Assembly (NCBI GenBank): GCA_020746105.1
Contig: CM036630.1
Location: 12,485,840 to 12,549,839, forward strand
DNA from: Trogon surrucura
Taxonomy: Eukaryota > Chordata > Aves > Trogoniformes > Trogonidae
Direction of reading: 5' to 3'
Length of the DNA stretch: 64,000 nucleotides
The translations under genes and the position numbers were made by a program. Below are positions 1 to 11,221 of the stretch, in pieces. Below the pieces are notes generated by a model, which searched no databases, was not told the origin of the DNA, and saw nothing but the letters and a program-made list of their open reading frames with translations. Positions within the stretch are counted from its first letter, which is position 1. Each line of letters opens with the position of its first letter.

Positions 1-424
1 AGTAGGAATCCTGTGTATTGCAACATTTATATACAATAATTCTTCCCTCCATTGTACACATCTCCATCCGTGATAAATAATGGAGCTGATCTGCAGTGGG
101 TGCAATGTGACAGCAGTTCCGCTGCTTCTGCCCCAAGGCTGGTTGAACAATTTTACTTCGTCACAGGCAACAGAAGGCTGCTGAAAAGTTTTAACAGCCC
201 AGTACGTAGAGGGGGCTTAAAAGTGGAAAGAGGGCAGAACAAGGTTCCCTGGACATGGTCTAAAATGTTTTACTACTGCAGTTGTGATTGATGTCATGGC
301 TTTTCACACTACGTTACTTTCTAATGACAGAGGACTTGCTTCTTCAGCTTCACTTCCTCGCCCTCCCATACCTACATATCTGCATTTTTTGAAAGGAAAA
401 AAACCCCCAGAACTGGTATGTAAA
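1..424. other. non-coding flank, nothing recognised
   Basis: Two short open frames (79 and 64 codons) overlap here on the plus strand but resemble no protein I know. A pyrimidine-rich patch runs into a short A tract near 400-410, just before the CR1 tail begins. I see no promoter or exon signal. Confidence 0.5.
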
Positions 425-562
425 AGTCAAGTGCTAGGAGCACAGATGTTCCAGGCCGAGAAGAGGGATATAATTTAGTGGTCATGGTAATGTCGAGCTG
501 ACAGTTGGGCTAAATGATCTTAGAGGTCTTTCTCAACCTTAATGACTCTATGATTCTATCAT
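425..562 (+). mobile_element. CR1 LINE 3' tail, 5'-truncated
   Basis: The segment follows the 3' end of avian CR1. It has an ATTTAGTGG-like block near 474, then GGGCTAAATGATCTTAGAGG at about 508-527, a diverged TCTCAACCTTAATG stretch, and a terminal degenerate octamer run (CTATGATTCTATCAT). CR1 is the dominant non-LTR retrotransposon of birds; it usually inserts with heavy 5' truncation and ends in a short octamer repeat instead of poly-A. Substitutions against the tail as I remember it suggest an old insertion. The left boundary is approximate because the upstream sequence diverges too far to align by eye. Confidence 0.8.
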
Positions 563-2488
563 CTTATTTGATCAGGGCCAAAAATCCCAGGAACACCCGT
601 TTATCTTCTCCTTCTGCAATTTTCCTCATACTACATACTACAGTGCACAGAGGCTGACAGGGACCAGGACATGCCCTGTGTGAGAGCACAGCTTCTGGGA
701 GGGGGTGGCTGGAGGAAAAAGCAATTATATTTTATGTTCTATCTTCCCTGCTGTATTTGTTTCATTATCCTGCAACCCTTCATAGAGAATAATCAAAAGA
801 GGTTCACTGGCTGCACAGCAAGTACGCTGAGGTCAAACATACCTGAACTTGCAACTTTGCCTTAACTATTGTATCAAGACAACACACTGACCTGCTCTCC
901 AAGTTGATTAGATAAATAGTGAACACAACTGTTAATCACACTCCTTATTCCAGCTTATCTTTTGCCAAAGATAGAGCACAGTTGCTTGGCTGTTTATCAT
1001 AGTGTTGGCATGGTATTATCTGCCTTGAGACTTCAAACTCCCCCTGCCCAAAGGTGTGACAATCAATAAGGGTCAGAACCATATTTTTATAGATAAAGGA
1101 AGATTCTTCTGAAAAGAAGAGTCTTTCTAAGCAGCGGGGTGGGGGGGAAAGCACTTTTATGCTTATTTTGTACAGATCTCTTGCCAGGACTTTCTTGCTA
1201 TATCTCCTGGTTTAGGTAATGTTTTTATTGAATGATCAGGACTCAACTCCTAGAGTCATTAACAATTACAAATTATCTCCATTTCTCATTTCTAGGGACC
1301 TCACTGCATTAAACCCAAATTGGCTTCCACAAACCCCTCAAAGCTTTTCTCTGTAAAAGGAAAAGGGAATCGAAGAACTAATAATCAGCCCCTGTTTCCA
1401 GACACAATAATATAAATGTTTCTAATGTTCCCAAGAGATTTAACAATAAGAAAAGAACCATTTTTGTGAAGGACATGGTGACAGAAGGAACTGAGAATTA
1501 CGTGGACCTTCAGTGCCTAGGGAATGAAACACAGTATTAAGGAAGTAGGCATCTACCTCACATGGTGGAACGTGCTTTGTATTTATCAGTTTCTGGCTTT
1601 TTGTGCGCCTTCAAGGATGAACCCATCATTAACCTCAGGCAGTATCTTTTAATTCACCTGAGGTGTGAACGTGGCTCCTGGATACTTTCATGATGATACC
1701 TAGTAAGACCTGTTCTAGAAAGCAAAGCCATGATACGATGTGATATTTCTGCCTGAAGGCCACTTGGGAGCTGGATGGGAAAACAAAGCAGGTGGCAGTG
1801 TCAGGAATGCTCCGAAGCCTGAAGAAAACCTTGCAGCAGAAACAGCACCTTTCATGCTAGTCCCCTCCCTTCACAACATGTCCGGTTTTCTAATGTGCAT
1901 TTCCCTTACTGTAATTTTATTTTGCTGTCTGCATAGATGATGAAAACACAGGTCTGGATTTGCCTTCTCTGTTTTTTTTAAGTTGTGTCTGTAATTGACT
2001 TCCGGAGCACAACAGCATTCATTGAGTGAATTGATTTAAAACTGCTACAATCATACTTCAAAATTCCTTTATTAGTGCTGGAGTACATCAAGGAGAATCA
2101 GATTGCCATCTAGGATAATAAATACTTAGAAGCGAGTGCAAGCAGCCCACAAAAAGCAGCAATTTTACAACTGCTTTTCTCTTTGATTCTGTTTCTGCAA
2201 CAGCCACTAGCCTGTCACCACCATAAAATAGACGGGACCTAGAGGAGCCATCTGAAGAGATCTGGTCTTCATATCTGTTCTGAGTATGGCAAGAACATGA
2301 AGGAGAGAAGAGTTGAGAGTAACAGTAGGAAAGTGAACTGAGCTGGTAATTCCTCTTTACGTGTTACTGTTGGGGAGAAGGGACAACTACTCCTTCTGTA
2401 TATATCAGCAGAAATTCAGAATCACCCCAGTGAGTCGGGGACCAAGTCTAGATGCAGAGCTGAATGGTCAAGCCTTAAATCCCTTTCA
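563..2488. other. non-coding, no gene seen
   Basis: The longest open frames are 64-69 codons. A G-rich run lies at about 1136-1148. The part at about 1980-2180 is even in composition with few CpGs and could be conserved, but nothing identifies a function. Confidence 0.5.
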
Positions 2489-2567
2489 CAGGACCCAATC
2501 CAAGAGATCCTTCTGAAGGATCCCAGGTCATCTTTGCATTGACTTACAGGGGTTTGGACTGGACCTG
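2489..2567. repeat. palindromic MITE-like relic with nested hairpin
   Basis: An outer inverted repeat pairs CAGGACCCAATCCAA (2489-2503) with TTGGACTGGACCTG (2554-2567), allowing a few mismatches and one gap. Inside, GATCCTTCTGAAGGATC at 2506-2522 is a perfect 8-bp palindrome around one base. The right half (CATTGACTTACAGGGGTTTG, about 2538-2557) resembles the CATTGACTTCAATGGG motif common in old palindromic repeats of birds, turtles and crocodilians. I read it as a decayed non-autonomous DNA element. The family name is not certain, and no target-site duplication is clear. Confidence 0.45.
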
Positions 2568-5500
2568 TTTTTCTCACAATGCAGGAGGAACAAGGATTAG
2601 ACTCCTCACACGGTGTGTATGCAGTCCTGCCTGGCCCATCTGCTGAGATCAGCTCACAGACTATTTAAAAACAAATATTCATTCCCTGAAGACCGCATGC
2701 CACAATCACTATATGAACCAATAAACAGAGCTGACACTAGGAAAAAGTTATTATTATAGCCTTTCTTACGCTTTAATTTTTCTTTTCTAGACGAAATATT
2801 TCAAGGATATTTTAGTAAATCTTTTCCATGAGACCTAAGGCTGGGTTTAGCTGTGTCATTTCAACTGCCCTAGTTGGTCCAGGGTGTTAGCATAGCTATC
2901 ACGGAGGCTGCCCAAACCACTGTGTTTCTCTGAGCTTTCAAATTAAAATACAACATATCACACACACCTAAATTACATATTCCATACTCAGAGCATACAC
3001 AACCGATAAAAATCACTCATTAGTATGATTAATGCAATTATAGTCAGCAAATTTCAGATTCACTGATGACTCAAACCTCAAACAAAGAAAGATTTTCAGA
3101 AATATATAAATCCCACGGGATCCATTTACCTCTAGAATTCAGGGTTTATCGATACCTATCACATCCCTTGTAAGTAAACCATTTGGGTACCTAAATTGCA
3201 ATGATAATTGTGGGAGTATGCTGGTCTGTCTGAGGGGGACTACTCTACCTCATTCACTAAAGGAGGCTTATTGCTATAGCAACAACTGCATCCTATGATT
3301 TGCTTGCTACAAATACCCGTAGAAAATACTCTGAAACAATCCAGGCAAAAAACCAACTGTTACTTTGACCTAGCGCAATTAATGTGTTGAAATCGGAATT
3401 ATTTCTGCCACAGGTTAAGCATTCTGAATTCAGATGACTCACATGCAAAGAGAAGTCATTCAACCACGCTTCAGATTAAGGACGGGAACCTTTATTTTGA
3501 GCATTCACCATCCTCTGTGCCATGCCTGAACTTCCTCAGAGTAAGGAAAAGGAAACAGAGCAACAGCTTGGTGGGGTTGGTGGGAGAGACCACTCAGCCA
3601 GCGAAAGGAGCAGGGCTTTTCCACTGATCACGGAGCACAGCCATCCCTTCCTGACATTACTTCTGCCTTAACATTTCCTTACTCAGAGTTTAGAACACAC
3701 AGCGACAAGATGTGACCCTTCTGTTTGGAAAGGATGGGGGATTTGCTGCTCTCTCACTCAAAATGTTTAAAAGATGTTGGCATGTCTGAGGGGACCCTGA
3801 GCAGGGTCGCTCATCTTAAGCACTGCGCTCCTCAGTTTTACTACCTGCATTATCATGCAGAAGGTGTCCTAACAGAAAAGCAGCCTGAAGCCAGATGTTA
3901 AGATGGACATTAAAAGCATTTGTCAAAAGATCTTAAGGAGAAAAAGGAAAATATATAACCCTTCTGCCTCTTCCCTCTGTCTCATATGGTCTCCCAGTGC
4001 AAGAAAAGGGAAAGTAAAACTTGGAAGAAAACATGGGGCAGCACTGAGCATTCAGTTTGCAATAGCATATTCCCTTCATCCTCTCCCAGAAGGGAAGGAA
4101 CACACCCCTTACAATGCAGAGTAGCAAAATTTCACATTATTTTAAACTCACCTGTAAGTTAAAAAAGGAAGGAAGGTCGGATAGCTTGTTGGGGAAAAAA
4201 GTTCAGAAGAAAGATCTGTGCTACAGAAGGAAGTTTATATTTTTATAATTTTCTCTTAATCTTGCAGATCTCATTTTCATAATTCCTTTTCATGTCTACT
4301 GACAACTGAGTTGAATGAAGCAACGACCATTTATTCTGCTCCTAAAAGAGTGACAATAGTGAAGTTCATGGAGTAAAAGACAGTTACTGGCCTAAGCAGA
4401 AGAAACATCTTCCAGTGACCAGGAAATCTGTTTTAAGAGCAGCATGTAATGGGGAACATGGCAGTATCCTGATGACCCCATGGAAATGTCCCATGTGTTA
4501 CATCTTATTCCACATCTCCAGCATCAGAGCACTTCAGTAATAATGTCCCTTTCTCAGCTTAGAAACTCACTAAGTGTTTTCCAAGTGGAGTTCGTGTGTT
4601 TCCAAAAACTTACATTTGAGGCAACTACCAAGAACAAGGATAAAAGCAATGGTAGTGTCTCTACGGAGGGATGCACAACCAAATCGTACAAACTATTTCT
4701 GAATAAAGAACTGTCTTTACCCTCCCACTAAAAGGCTTTTTACTAACTGAGCAGCTTTCAAATTCAGTTTAAAAACAGAATTGTAATTTCAGCACAGAAA
4801 CTAAAAACATCTTGCAGACCTGCTTCCCTTCCACACAAATAAACATTTAGCAAGAGCAGCAACTTCACGTACTAAAGTCTGGGAGTTGTCAACTGCTGCA
4901 AGAAATTCTTCCTTGCACCACTGCTATTTAAAACAGCGTGGCATCAATTTGTGATATGAATGATCTATTGCGGCAAATCTGATTCAGTGCCTCATAAAGG
5001 CAAATGCATCACTTTGACCCATCTGTTCTATGGACATAATCTTAATTGCAAACATAGGGTCACATCCCAATAAATCAGCAATGCTGCAGTGAAGGTGCCT
5101 ACACTTACGCCAGCTGAACATTTACCCAGTCTACGGTCATTGCTCAACAGAATTTAGGGACAAAAAGAACAAGGAGACCGCTATCAACCCCTTCTTCCTT
5201 CTAGTGACTCATTATATTTATTGAACCTAAAGCTCTGAATGGGCAAAGTCCAGGTCCCATTTCCGAAAAAACCCAAAACTACGGACCAGAACTTCACCCC
5301 ACAGCTATGGTGCAAGGCCGCAGAGACGTCTGCGGTAAATGATGGGCCACATAAGCACAAAGGAGAAATATGTATCAAGTCACAACACAAATGCCGTAGG
5401 ATCTGTCCCAGGCTTGCAGAGCTGAGTGTGCAGAATCCGAGCATCTGAAGTCTCAAAATAAAGGTAAATAATTGGAAAAGATAGAAAGGAGAAAGCATCT

Positions 5501-5880
5501 CCGCGTTTCCCTCTTCCCCAAATGGCACAGACACAGATGATCTCATTAGCTCATCTGGTTAATTTACACTTCTAATATGGCTGGGGAATGAAACAAATAT
5601 TCAGAAATAAGCAACAGGACAGGGATAGAAGAGGGGGGAAACCTCACAGCCTTCTCTCATCTAAGTTCCTTCTTTCCTTGCCAAATGTTATATTCCCTTC
5701 CTGGGAACCCCTCCAAGTTTGTGTCTCCAGATGCCACATTGCAGCAGGCTGCCTGGAATCCTCCTGCCCGCCTCCACATCACTCATACTGAACAGGCAGT
5801 GCAAACACAGGGTAGAGAGAGCATTTTATCCTTATTTATTTCCAGATGGCAAATCAAGCCACGGAAGTAGCCAACAAGGC
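2568..5880. other. non-coding, no gene seen
   Basis: The longest open frame is 120 codons on the minus strand (5184-5546), with a 69-codon plus-strand frame inside it. Neither shows a signal peptide, domain or repeat pattern I recognise. A small stretch near 3540-3620 is purine-rich. Confidence 0.5.
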
Positions 5881-5881
5881 A

Positions 5882-5920
<39 letters not shown>

Positions 5921-5924
5921 AAGA
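5881..5924 (+). repeat. A-rich simple repeat
   Basis: Twenty-seven consecutive A residues (5881-5907) are followed by GAG, eight more A residues and GAAAGAA. It could be the decayed tail of a retrocopy, but the 300 bases upstream show no recognisable transcript and I see no flanking direct repeats, so it is called as a simple repeat only. Confidence 0.9.
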
Positions 5925-7051
5925 ACCCTTAACTAACTTGAAAACACACTCTGGGGAAAAAAAGTGAAATACAAGTAACAGCTTGAAATTCGGAAGTATT
6001 GACACCTGAGCTGTGTTTTCTGCTGTAAACTTTGGGTTCTGTAGGTGACTTAAAATCAAAAGAGAAGATCAGTATGAGGGAAACCTTCATTAAGAGCAAA
6101 AGTGTGTGCAACTGAAACCCAATGGGATTCACCCTTAACTGACTATTTGGGCATCCTAGCTAGCTGTCAGAATTCATTCAAGCCGGGATTGTGCCACCAC
6201 GGGCTCCTGTCAGGGACTTACCTTAAATACATAACTTCAGGTGAAGGAATTTCCTACTGGATGTAACTGCCAGCCTATGGAGGAAACTTAGGCAGGGATC
6301 TAAGAGTTGGTGCCTGACATACAAGTGGGTGAAGCTGAGTGAGGTGAACTCCTCTCCTTCCCCGGAGGCAAGAGCTGAACCACTTGGAGGTACGCCACTC
6401 TCCACCTATCTCTTTTCTTCATCTACGGAGGAAACCTAGAGAGAATCTCGCTCATTTTGGAACCTGAGCTTCGGTAGGCTGGAGCTGAGCCTAGGAGCTG
6501 GTGGCTTCCTGGAAGCAAAGTAATAGGATCCCCAGTTACCAAGGAAACGCGTTGATCTTTAGTATTTTTGACACTTAAAAAATGCACCTGATTTAAAAAC
6601 AGATAAATCTGGTTGAAGAAGTAAATGCGACCAGACCTAATTAGAGAAGTGAACTGGTGTAACATAGCCTCCTTTCATCCTCTTCCTACGTATCTCCAAA
6701 GACCACTGCTATCCCATCTATGTCTCTGTACCTAATTTTCAATTTAAAACGTGCTTTAATGACTGCAAGTAGGTCTGCAGTTCAGAAATAGAAGTCTCAA
6801 AGCGCAGAGGGCATTATGTTCCCATTCATCTCACAGGGCAGGCTGGAGCTGGGTCTAGACCCAAATTACCTGAGTACAGAAGAGACCCCTGTGTAGTATT
6901 TCTTTCTAGTCCCTTTTTGGATACTATTTTACAACACCCAGCTGGCCTTCAGTCCCACTAAGAAATACTCTTTCACCTGATTCTCTTCATCCCTCTCTAT
7001 TTTTCTCTCCTCAATTCCTCCCTTGCACGAAGAATGGCTGGTAAAAATTTA
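5925..7051. other. non-coding, no gene seen
   Basis: Open frames reach only 80 codons (minus, 6423-6665). The stretch at about 6500-6660 is AT-rich on its right side. No repeat family was recognised. Confidence 0.45.
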
Positions 7052-7142
7052 TTGTGGGTGGGATTTTGAGGCACGCATCCCATTAAATTTAATGGGAACT
7101 GAGCATCTAAATCCCTTAGGCAGCTTGAAAATTTCAGCCTCT
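7052..7142. mobile_element. old palindromic DNA-transposon (MITE-like) relic
   Basis: The centre is a perfect 20-base palindrome at 7078-7097 (TCCCATTAAATTTAATGGGA). Imperfect inverted arms flank it: GGTGGGATTTTGAGGC at 7057-7072 against GCAGCTTGAAAATTTCAGCC at 7120-7139. The order GGGATTTT, then CCATT.AATGGGA, then CTAAATCCCTTAGG, then TTGAAAATTTCAGCC matches my memory of a widespread, very old palindromic repeat of reptiles and birds. It is non-coding and must have depended on a transposase in trans. Family assignment is from memory. Confidence 0.55.
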
Positions 7143-7760
7143 ATAACTAATGCTCTTCTCATTATAACAAGATTTGTACATGACAGCTCGAGAGCCCTGA
7201 CTCCGCTATTAGTGCTGTGGTTCTGTGTCGTGCCGCTCACGGCACCCGGTGTAGGCTGCCTCGCTCACAGCTCGTCTTGTCACGAGCTCTGCGGCTAACA
7301 CGAGACCAGAAAGCAGCCTGTAATTTCATTATGCTCGGTGAACTTTTTTGTAGAGGGTTTTCCATGGAAGAAAGACAATGCCGAGTAAATCTGCCTTTGT
7401 TGTGATTATTTGAGAACCATTTAATTTTAATTGTAATCATCAACTTCTGCTGCGCAGTATACAGCAGGACGTACGTGGCCGTGTTGCGCAGCTGCATCAC
7501 GATATCAAAAGGAAGAGTTTTTCAAGGGTCATAGTAGACTTTGCTGGGCTGTCAGAATTGCCAGGTTCCACTACATTAAATTTTTCATGAGCATTCTGCT
7601 TAATTTACTGAAATTATAATTTACCAAGAGGGCATGACTGGAAAGAGAATGGCTTTTTAAAATTTCATGCACATCCTGCAGGTCTTCGTTGGTGAGGTGT
7701 TTAACCGTGTTGGTGTTAATCACACCTGACAGGGCAACCGTTCTCATTCTCATCAGAGAT
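7143..7760. other. conserved-looking non-coding block
   Basis: This stretch has an unusual density of short palindromes and homeodomain-type TAAT cores. GAGAACCATTTAATTTTAAT is followed by TGTAATCATCAA, and then by CTGCGCAG, ACGTACGT and GCAGCTGC within about 60 bases (7440-7500). Such a mixture is typical of vertebrate developmental enhancers, but conservation cannot be assessed from one sequence. No open frame is convincing. Confidence 0.3.
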
Positions 7761-8004
7761 TTTCCTGTCCCTTTTCATGTCACTCCAGCCCAACTGTGCC
7801 GTGGGATAAAAAGGACTTAGAAAATCTCTAGGAAAGGTATAATATCTCCATAGCAAACTGTGGTTGCTCAGCACCTTGCTTTTTGCTTCCATTGTTCTTC
7901 TAGGTTGTCATAGGTACCTGTCTCCTCACAGGATGCTACGTGGGACTGGGCTCTGGAATCCAACCACCAGATCTGTAAAGATACACTGGTGCCTCCTCTG
8001 GCTT

Positions 8005-8065
8005 GAAGGTTTAAATTCTCAGAGAAGTCAGTGGAAGTTTAGACACTTCAAAACCTTGGGAGTCT
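8005..8065. repeat. possible fragment of the 7.1-kb palindromic family
   Basis: AGAAGTCAGTGGAAGTTTAG followed by ACACTTCAAAACCTTGGGAG resembles one arm of the same old palindromic repeat family (a GAAGTCAATGGGAGTT, CACCTAAATACCTT type of order). Only one arm is visible and no partner arm is clear, so this is tentative. Confidence 0.25.
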
Positions 8066-8610
8066 GTATTCACAGTGTGAGGGACCGATTTTGTAACTGA
8101 CTTTTCCTTTCTTTACCTGTCACTGCCACAGCTGAGATTAGAGACAAGACTTCAGGAGTCTCTTTGTGCTGTTATGAAATTATGGGTATAAACTGTATCA
8201 GGACTTTTGGCCATGTTTCTGTCTAGTGGCAGTGGTCACAACGAAGGGCTGCGTCAGTGCCTTGCTGGATTTTATGTGCTCCTTGGATACCAGCTTACCT
8301 CCCCTCGCCCAGATATTCAATGCACAACCTTTCATTGCTTTCCTCATGGCTTATGTAGTTTTAAATAGTTCTTCCCATAATTCAGGAATTAGAAAATGAC
8401 ACCCTTGCATCAGTTCAGGCGCACAAACAAAAGTAGTGTCTATAGATTGAGACATCACTGCCTCTGTCTCCTCAACTTACCAAGCTTCGGGGCGGGGGGA
8501 GAAGAAAAATGTTGTCTCTGTCTCCTCCATTATACAGCTACAGATTCAGGCAGTGAACATGCTAAGCTTTCTGCACATAGGGTCAGAATACGCATTCTTC
8601 TGTACTTCTC

Positions 8611-9418
8611 ATGCAAAGCCCAATCTTCTTCTCTAGAACTAGGACATACCTTTACTTGAATTTATTTTTCAGTTTTCAAGGAAGGCTCCCAAAGAAAAAG
8701 AGCTCTATTGCTCCACTGCTCCAAGGGAAAAAGGAGAGAAGTCAATATTTTCTCCAGGGGTCTTCTGGAGCTGCTACTGCAAGAGACTTTGGAGAGAAGC
8801 CGACAGATTTTCTCCACTGCTGCAGCATGTCTGACTTGCAAGGTAAGGCAGGAGAAAGACTGAGAGGGGAACTGTTAACCTCAGTGATGAAAATACACCA
8901 ACACTTCATCTTTCCATCCTTAAATGCATGTAGGAGAGGGCACAAGCCAAAGCCAGCTCTGACTGCTACCTTCACATGCACTATAAAAAATTGGGCAGAC
9001 AAAGTAGCTGAGGATCCCTGTGCGAGAGACCTAATGAACCCAACCTCATCAGTGCTGCCTGGCTGCCCCACAGCAATACAGTCTCCTGCAGTTTCCTCCA
9101 TGAGCATCTTTCAAAAAAGATCTAAGCAAACTATGTTGGGATTAACAGGCACCAAGCTCTGGAGCCAAATGCAACCATCCTGCATGAGAACTGAACATTT
9201 AGGCACTTTGCCTTGCAGCTCCTCCTTGCCCTTGGCTGTTGGCCAAATTTGCCCTTCTCTTGGTGACGAGGACATCCCACACCCACAGCAGTCTTTGTCG
9301 GTCTCATCTGTGTTGGTCAGAAGCTGTGGTTCTCACTTACGTGGGCCAGGGCCGTGCTGATCTTTGTGCTGCCATTCACTGGGCTGTCTGCACAGAAGTA
9401 CTGGACAAGGGTAATAAA
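8611..9418 (+). other. 249-codon open frame plus AATAAA, uncertain gene
   Basis: The frame runs from an ATG at 8611 to a TGA at 9358-9360. It is the longest in the window; the next longest is 161 codons. A canonical AATAAA lies at 9413-9418 with a TG-rich stretch after it, as expected for a polyadenylation site. The predicted protein is rich in Ser, Lys and Leu and has scattered Cys. It shows no signal peptide, membrane segment, repeat or domain I recognise, and the start context is weak. A rough estimate using about 5% stop codons per position gives well under one such frame by chance in 64 kb, but uneven composition makes that unreliable. It may be a lineage-specific gene, a long non-coding RNA exon, or chance. 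Confidence 0.2.
8673..8842 (+). other. candidate 170-nt exon with strong splice sites
   Basis: A polypyrimidine tract and AG (TTTATTTTTCAG, ending at 8672) is followed 170 bases later by a near-consensus donor, CAAG|GTAAGG (GT at 8843-8844). Between them, an ATG at 8827-8829 opens MSDLQ in the same frame as the long open frame, leaving phase 1 at the donor. If real, it would be a mostly untranslated exon with a start codon near its end. Such pairs also occur by chance in long non-coding DNA. Confidence 0.2.
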
Positions 9419-10984
9419 GAGCATCTAGATGTTGCTGCCATGCAGGCAAACTCATAATTTTAAAGAAAACTGGATTAGGTTGTTCAACATGAGTTAAACT
9501 TTTCTCTTCTAAAATAGAGTGAGCTCAAAGAAAATCCTAAAAAAAACCTTGCTTAAATCTTTTGCTTTAACTAGACAGATAATTATTTTTATCTACAGCT
9601 ACCACACAACATTTTATTTCGGCAAAACCATCCATGGACTTCAGGCGGGAGTTTTGTCTCCAGTAAACAACAAAATGTCTCTCCAGCTACATTAATATTA
9701 GACTGTCACCAGTTAGATAAGGCTGACAAATTGGCACTTACATGCCAGTGAGGGACAATCTCTGCCTGGCACTGTTGGGTTTAAAAAGCAGGGATTAGTC
9801 TCAAACAGGAAATATGTGAGCAGTGGGTGAAGAAAGGACCCCAGACAAAGAGATAAGGTTGAAGGTAAGGAAGGCAAGTGAAGATGTTAAAGCATGTTGA
9901 GGTGCACGTTCAGGTAGAACAAGATGCTCTGAGCATGAAAAAGCCTGAGATCCTCTGCTAGCATGATACAGAGACCTGAGAGGTATTGTAGGGGAGTTAA
10001 ACAAGGTCAAAGGCATCTACAGCCAAGTGTTTTCACTGGTTCTGAGAGCCACACAGTATCTTAGGACAGTCCAAATTCTTTGTGTGCAAAACCCCTGGGG
10101 GTGGTGCCTGGGAACAAAACAGCAGGTCATCTGGAGCCACTTTCTGTCCCAAACCCATTTTTGTGTTAGCAGCTGGAAGGAAAGTCAAAATCTTCTCCAG
10201 GATGTGTACATGGCTTCACAGATTGCATGACAAAATTCCAAATAATTAAAGACATGATAAAAAACGGTGTTAAAAGAGCCAATATCTCTTCAGGACACTT
10301 CAGATAAGCCAATCATTCCATCTGCAGAACAATGAAGTCTTCTTTGAAGACAGAGATGAAAAACAAGATGAGTCACTGTTATAGCTGATACGATACGAAC
10401 AGAAATCTGTATGATGTTATTAGAGATATGAATGATACCAGAATTGTAGTAGAAAGTCTTTAATGTTCCAGACGAAAATTGGAAAACAAATGCTACTTAT
10501 TTCAGTGGTCCTCAGATACTTGGTTGTGGTTACCAACACACTTCTTTGCAGCATGAAATCTGAGTAAACAAGATGCTTAATATCTGGCTTTAAGGGAGAA
10601 ATAAATTCAGATTTTGTTATAAGTGAATCAACATAAGTTTGTTTTCTTGGAGTTAAAAGCAAAATTTTTTAAAAAGTCTGTAAGTAATGTTTTTCTAGAA
10701 GGGAAAATTAAAAGTTTAAGAGTACTATATAGTGAAATTTGCTGAAATGAAGAGCCTAGTTATCAAACTGCAGAAGTCCTAAATGCCTTTAAGTTATAGA
10801 TTCAACCATCACCTGGAAATTATACACAAAATAATGATTCTCTTCTTGCAAGGACTGCGAGCAATGCTGACAGATTTAGCCTGAGCATATGATGAAAGTT
10901 TACAGGCCAGTGAGAAAAAGCCCAACAGAGAATTTCAAGAGTAACCAAAGTTCTCAGAAAGCATGAGAATGTCTCAAGGGGTTT
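9419..10984. other. non-coding, no gene seen
   Basis: Open frames reach only 80 codons. The sequence becomes AT-rich from about 10230 onward, with no recognised repeat until the CR1 copy begins. Confidence 0.5.
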
Positions 10985-11221
10985 AAATAAAAGTAAAGGA
11001 GATTTCAGTTAGAGATTAAGAAAAACTCTCTAGCATGAAACTAGTGAAATGCTGGGCTAAACTCTTAGGTGATGAAAATCCCCATGCAGTAAGTTTTGAA
11101 GCACAGATCAGACAGCCACCCGGAGCAGTTAATTACATGTTCACCTCCTTTGAGGCAGAGAGACGGATTAGATGATCTCCCAAGGTCCCTTCCACTCATA
11201 CAACTCCTATTTCATCTATGT
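10985..11221 (+). mobile_element. CR1 LINE 3' fragment, old
   Basis: The order of blocks matches the CR1 3' end. A GAGATTTCAGTTAGAGATTA stretch corresponds to the usual TTCAGGTTAGATATTA region. It is followed by AAAAACTCTCTAGC, then GTGAAATGCTGGGC, then AATCCCCATGCAG, and finally GATTAGATGATCTCCCAAGG and TCCCTTCCACTC (about 11166-11197). The terminal octamers have decayed to CTCCTATTTCATCTATG. The copy keeps part of the last coding segment plus the 3' untranslated region. It is clearly older than the copy at 13.8 kb. Confidence 0.75.

Noticed and set aside
5881-5924. Poly-A tail of a processed pseudogene
   Set aside because: The upstream sequence matches no transcript I know, and no flanking direct repeats are visible.
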